33,068 nt of DNA from Cephalotrichum gorgonifer (taxonomy: Eukaryota > Ascomycota > Sordariomycetes > Microascales > Microascaceae): positions 838,904-871,971 of the forward strand of contig ONZQ02000004.1 of NCBI GenBank assembly GCA_900312665.1, in the 5' to 3' direction. Below the pieces are notes generated by a model. It was not told the origin of the DNA and searched no databases. It saw nothing but the letters and a program-made list of their open reading frames with translations. A program made the position numbers and the translations under genes. Positions within the stretch are counted from its first letter, which is position 1; the number at the start of each line of letters is the position of its first letter. Positions 11,115 to 23,354 of the stretch are shown piece by piece.

Positions 11115-14100
11115 CAAGTGATTTGCTTCCCCAGACAGCATTTTTTCTGGTGGCGTTGCCGAATATCAAACAAGCTTTGACTCTTCATTACTCCGGTAGT
11201 GCAGGCCGAGAGGTAATCAAAGTCTCGTGGGTTTCTCCATAAACTCGTGTTCTGGAACGGCGCCCTCTCTGTCCGATTGGATCTCCTGACTTTGCGGGGA
11301 GATCTTCATAATTTATCAAGGAAGCGGGAGGAAGATACAAACAAGCTGGATAATATATTGTGCGAGGATGTCGCACAGGAAGAAAAACAGTTCCGCAGGT
11401 GTCACACACTCGATGGACAGGGAAGACATGAGGGTATCCCGCTACACGGGTGAAGATCCCAGGCATCGCCGGAAAGATGGAGCAGGGAAGTAAATGAGCA
11501 TCCCTCCACTTTGTATAACTCGGGGGAGATGGGTAGGCCGGTTGGGACCTGGAGAGTGCAAGAGGTATGCCCTGAGAATAGAGGACGAGGGCATGGAGAG
11601 ATGATTGGGAAGTTGTAGGGTACTTAGACACGGCATGGTGGCTCGCCTGATCCATCTTGGATATTAACCAGCACCATCCATAAATCTATCACTCCCCATG
11701 AAGGATACCAACTGAGTACGCTGCGGGTACAATTCTGGTGCGGCCCGGTACAAGCCCCGGGGGAACGGGGCCCTGGGGTAGGACGCTCAGGGCAAGAGTC
11801 ATTTATCGATGGCGGTGACAGATCGACGGAGCCTTGGGGGGCATGAGGGTCATGGTGTGACAGGTGACGTGACTGGCGGCAGCCGGTCTCTTTCAGGCAG
11901 ACCCAAGCCGGCGTTGGCAGGTGGCTCATCAAGAGATAGAGGAGGATTTCGGATGTACCCCGTTCGCCCATTCCGAAAGACAGGAGCTGGCCGTGAAGAT
12001 AGGAATGACCCTCTCATGACCTTCACATGGATAGCGGATAGCTCGCCGAGACCATATTCTCTAAACAGCGCCTGGACGGACAACCCCTTCGCTACCAAAA
12101 TGGCTGGAGCCACCCGTCTAGGTCCTCCTCTTGTACAAACTCCACCAGAAAAGGGGGGGGACAGAGCGAATGCTGGTGGCAAAAGTCCGGACGGAGGTAT
12201 ATCCCGACAGGCCAATCTCTTGGTAGAGTCGAGAGTGGTTGACTGCCGACTAGAAAGTCATCCTGGCTCTCCGCGACCCCGTTCGCGTTCGCGTGTAGTC
12301 CACTCCGTGATAATTGAGGTGGCTGGGAGAGCCGGAGGCGTGCGGCGATGTCCCTAACCAACAAGTGAATGTGGTGACGCCACTGAGAGCAGGCGGCACC
12401 AGACGGCAGGACGGGTGTGCGAGACCCAGGAAAGGGTCCGTTCCTGACCTTCGGCCGGGTTGGTCCCCCGTCTTCCCGTTGTTGTCAGCGCTGTTCGCCA
12501 GGAAAGACGCCCATAGGCACGGAGAATTTAGGCAAAAGCGGCCAGGGGGGCGTCGTGATCATAAAGGGGATACCTGGTTCCGGGGAGGGGAGGACAGATG
12601 ACTGGACGAAATAGATTGAAGATGAGACTGGATAAATTAAGCCAGGGGAAGAACATGCAGCAATATATGACGGGGGCGAGTAAAAGTGCATGGAAGAGTC
12701 GCAAGCGGGATAGGCCAAAGTTCAAACCTGGACTGGGCTTGACAAGGGGCCCCATAAGTGGCCTCTAGAAATGAGATGTAGTATCGTAATGAATCCTCCT
12801 CTTTGTAGAATCTCCGTACTTCCAACAATACAATGCCTCGAGATCCTGGCATTTTGTTCTTGGGCTCCCACAATGTGTGTAAGGGGAAAGAGAAGATAGC
12901 CAGTCCTTACGCCTGTTTGGCAGGCCCATAACTTTATGCGGCAAGCTTCTTAGCCTTCAACTAAGCCTGGCAGGGAAAGGTAATGAGGGTACTGGTATGA
13001 GGGCTAACGGGCCATATATTGCCATGTGGGAATGTGTGTGGGCTGGTGGACGCAATCGCAATCGAAAGGTGCGGCACACGGTGCACACAAGCGAATTAGC
13101 GAAAACCGACTAATACCGAACTCTTGACTTGGGACATACCTTGTCACGTTTTTCTGGGAAACTCGTTGGTGCGTTCAAACCTCGCTCGATATTAACGCGA
13201 TCGAAAGTGTGTGAGATTAGAGGCCAGCGAGGAGAGTCATTTTGGTGGAGGGCGGCGGGACCCATGGGTTTTGGTAACCAGCTGGCAGTGGATTTGGTCT
13301 TATACCACGCTGTTGGATGGGTACCCACGTGATATTCCTGTGATCTGGATCCCTTTCCACAACCGCGTGGCTTCCCAGCGTCGTAATTTGTATCCAAAAT
13401 AGAAGGTAGCACGGTGGGTGGCAATGAACACGAAGAGGTGTGGGCGGCGGTCCGCGGGTGGGTGCGGGAGAGGGAAGGAACCATGCGGATTGGCCTTGTG
13501 GCCTTGGAGCGTTACCTCGGTGCGGACATCCTGCTCCGGAGTACAGATAATTGTATTCAGACCAGATGAAGATACACAAGAAGAATGGTGGAACTGAGTC
13601 AAAGGGCTAGGGGTACAGAGGCCCCCTTTGGACTCGATTAGTTGGCATTACCTGGATGACTATAGGCAGTTGCTGGACGGCGTGGTATCTAGGTGCATTC
13701 CCGCCTTCCACATTCGGTCTAAGGAATCGACATGTACCTCATACCCCAAGAGAAGGAAGGAGTGATCCGTTAGTCTTCTCAGGCACCATACATCGGACCA
13801 GGCGAAGGACAAGGGCATTGGTTACCCGCCGTACCTTCCCAACTGGCTACCATAGGCGGGAAGATACGAGTCGTACGAGTATACGAATATACTTCACAAG
13901 ACAGATTAGCCCTGTACTGCTACGCACGGAAGGAGGGACCTAGACAGGAGATACAATGCACTGAGCCTCTCCTATTGAACACATGGGCTATGCCCGGGGC
14001 ATCTCACCCTCAAGAGTATCATACTCCTTCGCTCTTGCCCACGGAGACCCGAGGGTGGAAGGATCGATGCATCGCTGCTGCATGTAAGCATCCACTTGCC

Positions 14101-16283
14101 GAGGAGTAATGGCAACTAAGGAAGTCGTAGCCAGTAACGGGGGACCTTGTTCTTTCCAGGGACCTCAAGTGATTTTCCACCGGAGGAAGGAAGTAGAGAG
14201 GCGGGGAAGCGGGGAGGCGGGAGGGCATGGGCGGAGAGGGCAGCAAGGTGGCGGTGTGTCTTCCTGTACTTACGGGGTATATGTGATACTGGGATAGGTC
14301 GTGCAGCTATGGATGTCCAGCTGGAGCCGCGACCAAGGTTCATTCGGGAAGTCGGTGTCTGCCGGCAAGTGCTTCCATCGGGCCTCAGCCTCCGTCCGTC
14401 CCGTATTTGGAGATATCGCACACCCCTTGAGGTTGCCGTTCCAAGATCGGTGCACAAGGGAACTCGGGTGCACTTACCTGGGTACATGGCGCTCAACCCT
14501 CGCTCTTCCCAAAGGTGTCTTGGGGTAGGTAGTCTAGGCTCTCACCCATATTCTTGTGTGTCCCGGTACCGATTCATGCAGCTAGCTACAAGTGGAGTGG
14601 CCGTGAGCACCTGACCTCGTAGACAGCGGTGGATCATTTTGTGAACCCTCACACCCCAACCATGGTATCTGGAGGGGTATCTGACAGTATCTATACGCCT
14701 ATCTACTTGACCGTGCTGGTGTGGGTCGCATCCTTTCCTTTGAGTGCATCAATGCTCCAAGTGTAGATGTGGTTTGGTTCGAGGGTCTCTTGTTCTTCGA
14801 GAAGGGAAAGATCCTCGCTGCCGGTACCAGGTTCGCAGACTTGAGACATTGGCTCGCTGTCACCTACCCACATGAGACTACAGAGGGAGAATTGTAACCT
14901 TGCAGCCCAAGACAGCAGCGGACAGCGGGCGATCTCAGATCATATCCCAAAGCGGGGAGATTCCACTGATTAGGCTCTTCTCACTCCGACACGTGCGAAC
15001 ATGCTTCCAACCTCACTCATCTTAACCATCACCACCCTTTGCTCAACCGGGGAGCTCTTGCAAATGGTAGATGCAACCGGAGGCAGGAGGGCAAAGGTGT
15101 CTCTCCAACAAATTATTTCGCTTCCTCGACGGCAACACCCACAGAACTACGATATGGCAGGCGCGCGCGTACCCCTCCCTCACCTCCTCAACCCTCACCC
15201 CCTTCCCTGCGAGATGGCGCACACAGAACTGTAGGGGTTGGCTGTCAAAGGCACTTACGCTCACCAATACAGATAGTTTTACCGGAGAACTCTCTGCCCT
15301 GAGGAAATGGACTCGATTCGCCTTGGGGGCTCTTCTCGCAGTCTGTGAGGCACGACGGGAGGACCTACCTGAGGCCATGGACTACTCTCACGAACGGACT
15401 ACGTTAAGAGGGCGCGAGCTGATCCTGGTTCCGACGCTTCACGGCTGATCCCACAGAGCCTCATGAGCCATGCCACAGTACCCGGTAATGCTCACCCCGA
15501 ACGCCGATGGATCGCCCGGGAGTGCACGGAGTAGCGGTCGGCGCCGATCTATACCGTGTATACCTATCTACGGTCCCATGGCTCCCTTGGTCCACTGAAA
15601 CGTGGTAGGACAAACGTGTTCCTGCCCCAGATCTCCGTCTCTGACCTTTCACCATTGCTACTACCATCTCTTACATATACCCTAGCGACGTTGCGTCCCG
15701 GTAAACGACGACCACGCCATACTCTTCAATCAGTATATGGCTGGCGTCCCGCGATCCCATGGGCCCCACCGGGCTGAAATCTGCAACTCAAAAGTCCTCG
15801 ACGGGATGCACGAGCAACTAAGCCACGGCAGGAGGGGCCGGCTACTCGTATATGGGCAAGGGGCGCGAATGTGCCGGAGTTTCGAAGGTCACACAATGCA
15901 TTAGTGCGGGGAATACCCCAGACAATCCTACTACCGCTAAACGCGCGTGGGATCGGCCTGATCCTTCATTATATTTGATGAGAGCCTGGACTTCCTCGTA
16001 AGCAAGCTATGACCTCCCTCCGCCTCCCCGCCTGGGATGATCCGTTCTTGCGAACCAAAACATATCTCAGCATTCTTATTGCAGATGGGGCCGCTATCTC
16101 AGGTTTCATCCCTCACCTACGTCGCACCCCGCAGGATCGCCCGCACATACCACCGCAGTCTCCCACGGGTCTTTCTCCCTTCCTCTCCCCGCACCCCAAC
16201 AGGCATCCTAGACGAATGTGACCCTAGTCCCGTACGTAGAGTGACACCCAAGTCCACGATCTCACTCCCAAATACCGCAAACG

Positions 16284-16304
16284 CCCCCCCCCCCAAAAAA
16301 AAAA
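16284..16304. repeat. C11-A10 homopolymer pair
   Basis: Eleven C are followed directly by ten A, in non-coding DNA. Confidence 0.9.
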
Positions 16305-17557
16305 TCCCCGCTTTCTATCATGCCAATTTCTCGGTTCCAATCTCTCCACGTTACAGCCTCTCAGCTCCTCCTACCCGCCTACATACACTGACTGGGGCCA
16401 TGTGATTATGCATACTCATAGGTGGTTGGTTTCATCGCGCAATTTGATTTTCCTCACGGACCACGATACCTACCCAGTATATTACTCTAACCTAGCATCG
16501 ACCCATGAAGAAAAATAAGGAGAAAAAAATACCCCCGCTTGGTAATAACTAGAAACGGGCTAGACATGGGTCCGCCGTATTTTATGGCACCGTGTCCGAG
16601 ATGAGTGGCTTTGAGCTTTCCGACCAACCAGGAGCGAAGATGCAACCCTTTTCGGCATTTATCCTTGAAAAAGGGAACTTTTAACTATTAGGTTGACCCG
16701 CTAAAGAATCTACTACGACGCCACCAAACGAGTGGCGGATTTTCCCTCCCCACCTCATCTAATGTCATCCACTATCCAGGTGTGTAAGCCGACGGTTCAT
16801 CATTACCGCGAAGGGGCAGACATGTTGAAAGTTTGGTAGATAATCTCTCTAAAATTTCTCCGATGGTGTTCCTGCCCTTCCCCCCCCTTTCCATACCTTT
16901 TTCATTTCCCCACGTGCCGGGCCAAACAAGCTAGTAGTGCGTATCATCATATATTGAACGAAACCTTGAGCTGGTAAAGATTGGTTGAAACATCTCCCGG
17001 TCCCACGTTTGAGAAAAAAAACGCAGGCAATGGGGATATTACGACGTACGACGTACGGTAGTAGCGGAAGCTCAAAACAACGGAATATGAGTAATATACT
17101 TGAACCTGGTTTTCACGGCTTCCCCTCAACGATGGAATCCCTCGCCGCCTACCCTGTGCTGAGAAGTGAGGGAAAAGACCCCGGTACCCCCACCGCACGC
17201 GGCACACGCCCCGTACCATACCCGACATCGGGAGCGGACAAAGTAGCCCGACGTCCCGCCGGGGGCCGTGCCTTTTCGTGTGGATTAGTGTCGGGGGGTT
17301 GGGAGAGGGGTGAAAAAGGGGGTGGGTAATACAGAGGACCATAGGGAGATGTTGAAAGAAGTTGGGACATATCCATTTGTGAGACTGTGCTACTACTCTG
17401 GTATATAACATAAAATAACAACCAAACAAAAGAGACAAAGATGGTTGGATATATCATAAAGAAGAAAATTTCCCTTCCCTCAAAGTTATGAAAGCAAAAT
17501 ATCCGTCTCCGTCATGTCCGAAAAGAACCCGAGCGAGTATAATGTTTTCTGTTGTTT

Positions 17558-17613
17558 CCCCCCCCCCCCTCTTTTCTCGGGCTCCTCTGTTTGTGTGTTT
17601 GTGTGTTTGTGTG
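17558..17613. repeat. C12 run followed by three TTTGTGTG repeats
   Basis: C12 is at 17558-17569, and three perfect TTTGTGTG units are at 17590-17613. They lie about 530 bp downstream of the homeobox stop codon, possibly in or beyond its 3' UTR. Confidence 0.85.
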
Positions 17614-18140
17614 ATGTATTGGGTGACATAAAGCGTAAAAGGGGTAAAAACAAAGTTTCGTTTCGTTTGCAAGAGAACATAAAATGACAACGAAGAGAGC
17701 GCCAGGTATAAAAGGTTGAAAAACAAAGGAGGTCAGGAAAGGAAAGGGAGGGGAGCATAACGGTTCGATATTGAGCAAAGCGTGTTTTTTATCCTCCGAG
17801 AATAACAAGGGCAATGTAGAAGGAAGACGAAATCAGAAAGATCGCCAACCCACTAACCCCTGACCCCACAATATAGAATCATTTCGCCCACGCCTCAATG
17901 GTACACAGGTAAAAGTTGCGCGCGAAGGTAAGAGAGAGAGAAGAAAAGAAGAAAGAAGAAACGGAAACCAAATTTGTGACCATGTTCATAACATTCCCCA
18001 GCCGAGTCTTAAGCCTTTCGCAATCAATCTCCAGTGATAAAGATAGGGGGAACTCCAGCGATATAAAAAATAGATGAGAAGGGAAAATAGGGGTAGGACC
18101 ACGCCAACGCCGTTTCGCCATTCAGGAACCCCCAGTTTCG

Positions 18141-20355
18141 TCAAGTCGTGCTCCCGTAAACGTGCTGCGGCGCTGAACCCACCGCCGGTGCACTCCCCCC
18201 GGTCGAGATACCCGTATAGCTCCGCTTCCGGCTGAGCGAGCTCGATCCGATGTCGTCCCCACCATATCCCTCGCCGCCCCTCTGCTCCTGTCCCTGTCCG
18301 TGGCTCATACCGAACGAGTCACGCATCGGCGTCCTGGCCGTGGGACTTGACAGGCTCGCCTGGAACGCCTGCGAGAAGTCGTTGGGGGGTGCGATGGGGG
18401 CGCTCATCTGCGGCATGGAGTAGTCCTGTACCCCAGCCCGCATGCTGCCGCCGTTTCGGGAGAGGGAAAAGTCCACGGGCGCCGTTAGCGGTGCTGATGG
18501 GAAGCTCGCGGTGTAAGCCGACGAGGCGTACTGTGACGAGGTCGTGGCGACTCTGGGCGTGGAGGAATGGCTGGGAGAGTTAAGGCCGCCGCTGACGGGC
18601 CGGTACTGGTTACGGAGGTCGAGGCCTAGTGGCAGAGTGGCAGAGGCGGCTCGCAGTCTCGAGTTGCGGGTTTGTGAGTTCTGCTGGAGATTTGACGACT
18701 GCATGTTGGGGTAGTTTATCCCTGTCGGAGACTGGGCAGTTGCAGCTGTTTCGGACCCATATTAGTGACTCGCCTCCTCAAACCTCTGGGCCTGATTGTA
18801 GTGGCTTACTGGAATATGTCGAGTCATAACCCATGCTGCTCGAAGCACCGCTCAGCTGGTCTTGCGGGTAGACCGTCCTATTCTGGCCCCCTATCGGACT
18901 GGTGTGCTGGGCCTGGTAAGAGTTGTAATCGATCGAGTCACCCTTCCAGGACATGCTGGATCTCAGGGGCGACTGAAGGTTATCTGATCTCGATCTGGAC
19001 ATTGCTTCCCTAAGCTGCAAGGGCTGGAGTGGCCGGACCCCTTGGCGGTTCTGCATTTGCATAGACGATGTATCGAGGCTGCCATGTCGTTGGTAGGGAT
19101 GGCCGGGTCTTGAGCCTGCGCTTAATGGCCCCGAGAGATGATTTCCATAGCCATACCGGTCATTCGACGTAGGAGAAAGCGGCGACAGGATGTCCGCGTT
19201 GCTCATGTTCCCCGAAGCGCTAAATCCGATGTTACCGAATGCCGGACTGAGGCCGGTGGGTGACATGTGGTCCTCTCCCTCTGCTCGTCGTACGTCAACC
19301 ATGAGAGGCCCTCCTCGCATCATATGGTCTGCGTATGAAGGGGTTGTGAAGTCCACTGGCGACGAAATCGGAGTAGCCATTCCGTGAACAGCTCCGTACG
19401 GGGAGTGCAGTGCTCCAACATTGTCGAAGTCGTCTGGAACCGCACGCATCTTCATCATCCGGTCTCGGTCATCAGCCGTCAGGCGCTTGATCTTGGCACG
19501 TCTAGAAATGGCAGTAGATTTAGTCACCCGATTCTTTAACTGGCTCCTCGGGGCACCATTTTCAACTTACCGGTTCTGGAACCACACTTGGACTTGTCTG
19601 GGACTGAGGCCTGGGATCTCGCGAGAGAGTCGCTCTCGGTGTGCTGCGTCTGGGTGGGGTTGCTTGGCGAACTCGCTCATAAGGAACCGAGTTTGCTGGT
19701 GTGTAAGTCTAGACAGTCTCTGTGTTAGTCCGGTCGAGGTTCCCCTGAGTCATGGGCAGAGTCCTTACCGGAATCGCTTCATCTTCCTCCTCTGAGCTGT
19801 CCGCTCAGCTGCTGTCTGTGGCTGACCAGTGCTATCCGCGGCCTCACCACCCGGACCCATCATGTCTTCGTCGTCTAGTAGATCATCCTCATCTTCCTTT
19901 TGTTCCACGTTGCCAGGCGGAATAGAGTGAGACTCCTGCGCTTGGCCGGCGGAAGAAATGGTGTGTAGGGAGTTGGATGGCATGGGGAGAGTGGGCGAGT
20001 CTGTAGACGCAATTGGCTCCTTGGGAGCGGAATCGGACGACTTGTGTGCATACTGATCTGGGTGCTGGAGTTCAGCGTTCTCAGCTGTGGGTGTTGGGGG
20101 CTTCGCCGACCGGATTCCCATGGGGTCCAACGTTCGCTTCTGGTCAAGGGGTGAGGTATTGGAGTCCTTTGGGCTCAAATCCGCAGGTCCACTAGACGTG
20201 CCATTTAGGGCCGGCCGCGGTCGAGAGGCGTCTGTGTTATCATTTCCCGACTCGAATGGCTGGGAGAATATGTTGCTCTCGCTCGGTGGCAGGTAAGAGT
20301 ACTGCCCCTGCCAGTCCGGCTGCGCTGACAACGGAGTATCGAAGTGGTTCGACAT
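18141..20355 (-). CDS. Homeodomain transcription factor (filamentous-fungal RfeB/Htf1-like)
   Basis: Four exons: 20355-19769, 19708-19571, 19501-18810 and 18721-18141, giving 665 aa. Introns are 60, 69 and 88 nt. Donors are GTAAGG, GTAAGT and GTAAGC. Branches ACTAACA (intron 1) and CACTAAT (intron 3) are clear. The first two introns lie inside the homeodomain and both split an Arg codon as CG|A. The homeodomain covers 191-250. It starts KMKRFRLTHQQTRFL and has the recognition helix VQVWFQNRRAKIKR, with Trp238, Asn241 and Arg243 at the canonical positions 48, 51 and 53. An acidic stretch (EDEDDLLDDED) precedes it. The remainder is Ser/Pro/Gln/Met-rich and probably disordered. An in-frame ATG at 20448 would add 31 residues. 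I chose 20355 (MSNHFDTPL) because the extension looks like leader, but this is unsure. It should act as a sequence-specific nuclear regulator. Resemblance to Aspergillus RfeB and Htf1-type conidiation regulators is from memory of the homeodomain, so orthology is inferred. No paralogue is nearby. Confidence 0.93.
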
Positions 20356-20828
20356 GCGTGGAGAGCTAGTCGGCTTCTGGTAGGTGGTCTCGAACTTGCT
20401 GTAGGACCAATGGCTCTGCTCGGGATCAGAAAGCCTGGAAACGAGCATTTGGAGTGCTTGCGAGTGCGTGTTCTAAGTGTGGAGAGTTTTGGCTTGGTCT
20501 ATCGCAGCTGGCTGCTGGGGGTGGAATTGAGAGCTGCACGGATTCCAGCCTGCAGGCAAGAGATCGGGCTTGGGAATGCCAGGTCAAGATCGGGTCCAGC
20601 CGTTAAGCTTGTTCAGAGTCTGATCAAGATGATCACTCCGTACCAGCAGATCCTGACAGGATTGATACCACTGCCAGGCCGAAGCAAGGTTAAAAGGCGA
20701 GGTAGTTCGTGCTCGTGGCGTACGTCCGAGTCAGGGCTCAAGTAGCGATGGCGAACGTGTGCAGAAGGTGATCGCAGATCAAACGAGTGAATGAGATCGG
20801 CCGGGTGAAATCGATGGGCGAGGCCAGC

Positions 20829-20838
20829 CTTTTATATG
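20829..20838 (-). promoter_or_regulatory. Candidate TATA box of the homeobox gene
   Basis: CATATAAAAG on the minus strand lies about 380-480 bp upstream of the two candidate start codons. If used, the leader would be roughly 350-450 nt. The match to TATAAAAG is good, but no transcription start is known. Confidence 0.4.
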
Positions 20839-21275
20839 GAAAGCGAAAGGAAAGGTGGAAAACCCTAGTCAAGTGCCGGGAGCGGGAAGCAAGCTGAAAT
20901 ACCAGATTAAGCCAAGATGTCAAAACTGGTGATCAGACGGAGCAAGCTGTGGCGAGTAGAGTGGACTCCAAGGCAGTATAGTAATACCGTGGCAGCGTTC
21001 ACCTCCGGCTTTCTTTCTTCTTGATGAATAACGAGAGATATCGAACGGGCAAAGCTAAGAAATTGTATGTCTGGTAGCTTGGCGTAGTTGATATCTTTCG
21101 AGATCAAGAAGGGGGGAGGACGGAGGATATGTATGTCACACCTGCTACCCCAGGTTCGACGAGGTAGGGTTGCTAGATATGTAAGGAATCGATGGGTGTG
21201 AAGACAAGTTGAAATGCGATGAAGGGCTAGTGGGGCGGCCGGCCTGGCATGAGGGAGGAGAAGCGGGGAGAAGAA

Positions 21276-21287
21276 GGGGGGGGGGGG
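21276..21287. repeat. G12 homopolymer
   Basis: Twelve G on the plus strand, within a purine-rich stretch (21250-21310) that is pyrimidine-rich on the homeobox coding strand. Confidence 0.9.
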
Positions 21288-21579
21288 TGGTAAGTAGGTA
21301 GGGGGGTAGGTCCTGGGAAGTCGATGCGGGTCCCGATATGGTATGGGGACAGCATGGGCGGAGCAGAGGCCATGAGGTGTAATACTCGCAAGGCAACGAA
21401 GGGTACCCCCCTGCTCTTCACGAGTAGGACAATAGTGGGCCGTAGGCGGGATCAATACCGACGGGTGCCGTCGATTCAGACGGATCAATCGCCGCGTAGG
21501 ATCCAAATCGACAACCAGGACCCACTAGGCTCGAGCAAGGGACGTCTGGGTGGTGTAAAGGGCAGCAGTCATCACGGGT

Positions 21580-21609
21580 GTACCTGGTACAAGTGCCAGG
21601 GCCAGGTAC
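21580..21609. repeat. Inverted repeat GTACCTGG / CCAGGTAC
   Basis: Perfect 8-bp arms at 21580-21587 and 21602-21609 with a 14-nt spacer. No gene is adjacent on which it would obviously act. Confidence 0.6.
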
Positions 21610-22264
21610 CTAGATGCGTCGACAGGGATCCCCGAAAACCCGCAGCTTAATGGGGCTCTAGTATAGGAGACTAGCACAAGACTCGCTGGCATGGCCAGTT
21701 CTGAGTTCCATGTGTGTATGCCCTTCCCTTGACCGCCGAGACCGTCGCTTCCGTCACTTCAAAAAGAACCTATATCAGAGCAGGCATTGCCTTAATAACT
21801 TCGGCTGAATGGCTAATGCCGCGACAGGGTGGGTATAGAATACGTTAGTGAAGCGTGCGTGGACCGCGCATGGAGCGCGAGCTGTCCGAGGTGAACTCTA
21901 GTTCGAAACGAGTGGACCATTAATGCGAACAACGTGATGCTTCTGTGAGGCGTGGGGGTGGGGAGGAAGGCTATGGAAACGGTCAGGGTTTATTATGGCT
22001 ATCGCCCATTTGATTCAGTCGTTCCCCCTCTCACCAGTCTAGTCAAGATTGGAAGGCTGCCAGAGTAGAAGATGTGTGAGACGGGGTGGAATGGAAGGCC
22101 TGCGAGAACAAGTAGGTCTTGGGAAGAATCTGACGGCCCATGATCGCAAATCGGGTATTCCCTCCCACGAAGTCGCAGGGGCCCCCCGGTGGGGGGGATG
22201 GTGCGGGCTGTGCCTGAAGCGTACTAGTTCTCCGTGTTGTACCTCGTACCCCTCGCTGCGAGGG

Positions 22265-22385
22265 ACCCCCGAGGTAGCATCGATCTGGTTGATCCGCCGA
22301 GCATCGAGGTGTCTGCGGGTGTGGCGGACGACGCGGTGGAGGTGGACAAGGTACCATAAGAGGTACTCGTTCGTACAGGTCGGCA
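22265..22385 (-). other. Short stretch with coding-like codon bias, minus strand
   Basis: Just after a strong acceptor-like sequence (ACTTTTTTCAG) the minus strand reads ATGCCGACC onward. About 39 codons follow with roughly 79% G/C at third positions, including EYLLWYLVHLHRVV and RRHLDARRINQID. No family is recognised. The open frame continues to 22039, but the bias weakens after about 22270. It could be an exon of an unknown gene, a gene remnant or chance. Confidence 0.2.
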
Positions 22386-22783
22386 TGGTCGCTGAAAAAA
22401 GTGAGACAACCAGAGAAACAAAGAGGGGTGTGGGTATGAGTGCGATGTGTGGTTGTGGGCACTATAACTCAGAGCCCACGTGAAGCTGGATGAGGACCGC
22501 GTGCGTGAGCTGGAGAGGAGCTCCGTCATTGGCCGCCAGTGGCTTAAGCTTGGTAGACTTTCCGGATGGATGCATTGCCATTGTTGGGGCTTCTATCGCG
22601 CTGGCCAATAGGAATATCATCGAGTTGCCCTCTCCGGACGGGGTGGTGCTTCAAACCTCGGGAGGAGGGTGTGAGGAAAGTTGCCAAGTGGGATATGAAG
22701 ACATGGGCGAGGGGATGCACGGGAGAAGTGTGGTGTGGGTGCCCGAGTCCATAGCAGGTAGGGGTGCCAGTAACTCGAGACCA

Positions 22784-22804
22784 GGGGTGGGGCGTGGGCG
22801 TGGG
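22784..22804 (+). repeat. G-quadruplex-type G-run cluster
   Basis: G-runs of 4, 4, 3 and 3 with loops of 1-3 nt on the plus strand, followed by further GGGCGTGG units. Confidence 0.6.
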
Positions 22805-23326
22805 CGTGGCCTGGGCGTGGAGATGGGTGTGTTGGTGTATGGGTGTGTTTTAACGGGGGTACAGGTTCCGTACCGGGCCGTAAAAGTACTTTGAGAATTC
22901 TTGTGCTCGCTTCCATGCTGGATGGAGGCTGGGCTTCTCAAGACCTTTCCGGTTTTTGACCTCTGCAGGTGGCTTGTTGGTTTTGTCTGCTTCGACAAGG
23001 CTCGACTAGTAAACACATGGACTAAGCGGGGGAAGGTCGCGGGAGGGGAGCATTGGGCATGCAGTGCCGAAAATGACGTGAAGATCGTGAAGCCGGCTTG
23101 CCATTTGCGCGATGGTAAGAGAGGCAATCGGGATTTATTTCGGTTGGTCGAGTTCCTCCTTCCTCCATGTTTCATACTCCTTGTACGGCCGTGCATCAGA
23201 AAGCCACCAGTCGGACACCCCGGCAGTAAACCAAGAGTCACTGAGCGCGCGCGTGAGTGGAAGGCAAGGGCGATGTTCGCGAAGGTGGGATCATGTTGGC
23301 GGGTTTGCCCATGAGGGCGACCCCTG

Positions 23327-23354
23327 TTCCCTGTTCCCTGTTCCCTGTTCCCTG
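23327..23354. repeat. TTCCCTG tandem repeat, four copies
   Basis: Four perfect 7-bp units, preceded by a partial unit and followed by the diverged unit CTCACTG. Non-coding microsatellite. Confidence 0.9.

Larger units (their letters stand above)
8671..18140. other. Long gene-poor region (about 9.5 kb)
   Basis: I see no gene that can be supported. ORFs up to 182 codons occur on both strands, but their translations are low-complexity or motif-free, and several frames are open together. No reverse transcriptase, transposase or other mobile-element motif is visible. Composition is mixed rather than AT-rich, so this does not look like RIP-mutated repeat. From about 16200 to 18140 A/T and C homopolymers become frequent. 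The last part probably includes the 3' UTR of the minus-strand homeobox gene. Confidence 0.6.

Noticed and set aside
11809..12357. 182-codon plus-strand frame
   Set aside because: There is no recognisable domain, the composition is Gly/Arg/Pro/Ser-rich, and antisense frames are open at the same place, so it looks like chance.
9120..16405. Other 60-155-codon frames across the first desert
   Set aside because: None has a motif, a consistent codon bias or plausible splice partners, and most overlap open frames on the opposite strand.
8671..18140. Desert as RIP-mutated transposon relic
   Set aside because: RIP leaves strongly AT-rich DNA with TpA excess. This region has mixed composition and I see no coding remnant of reverse transcriptase, integrase or transposase. 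Old non-RIP relics cannot be excluded without a repeat search.
20907..21506. 199-codon minus-strand frame upstream of the homeobox gene
   Set aside because: The translation is Pro/His/Leu/Arg-rich without motifs, and overlapping frames are open over the same pyrimidine-rich stretch. It is more likely promoter or leader sequence than a protein gene.
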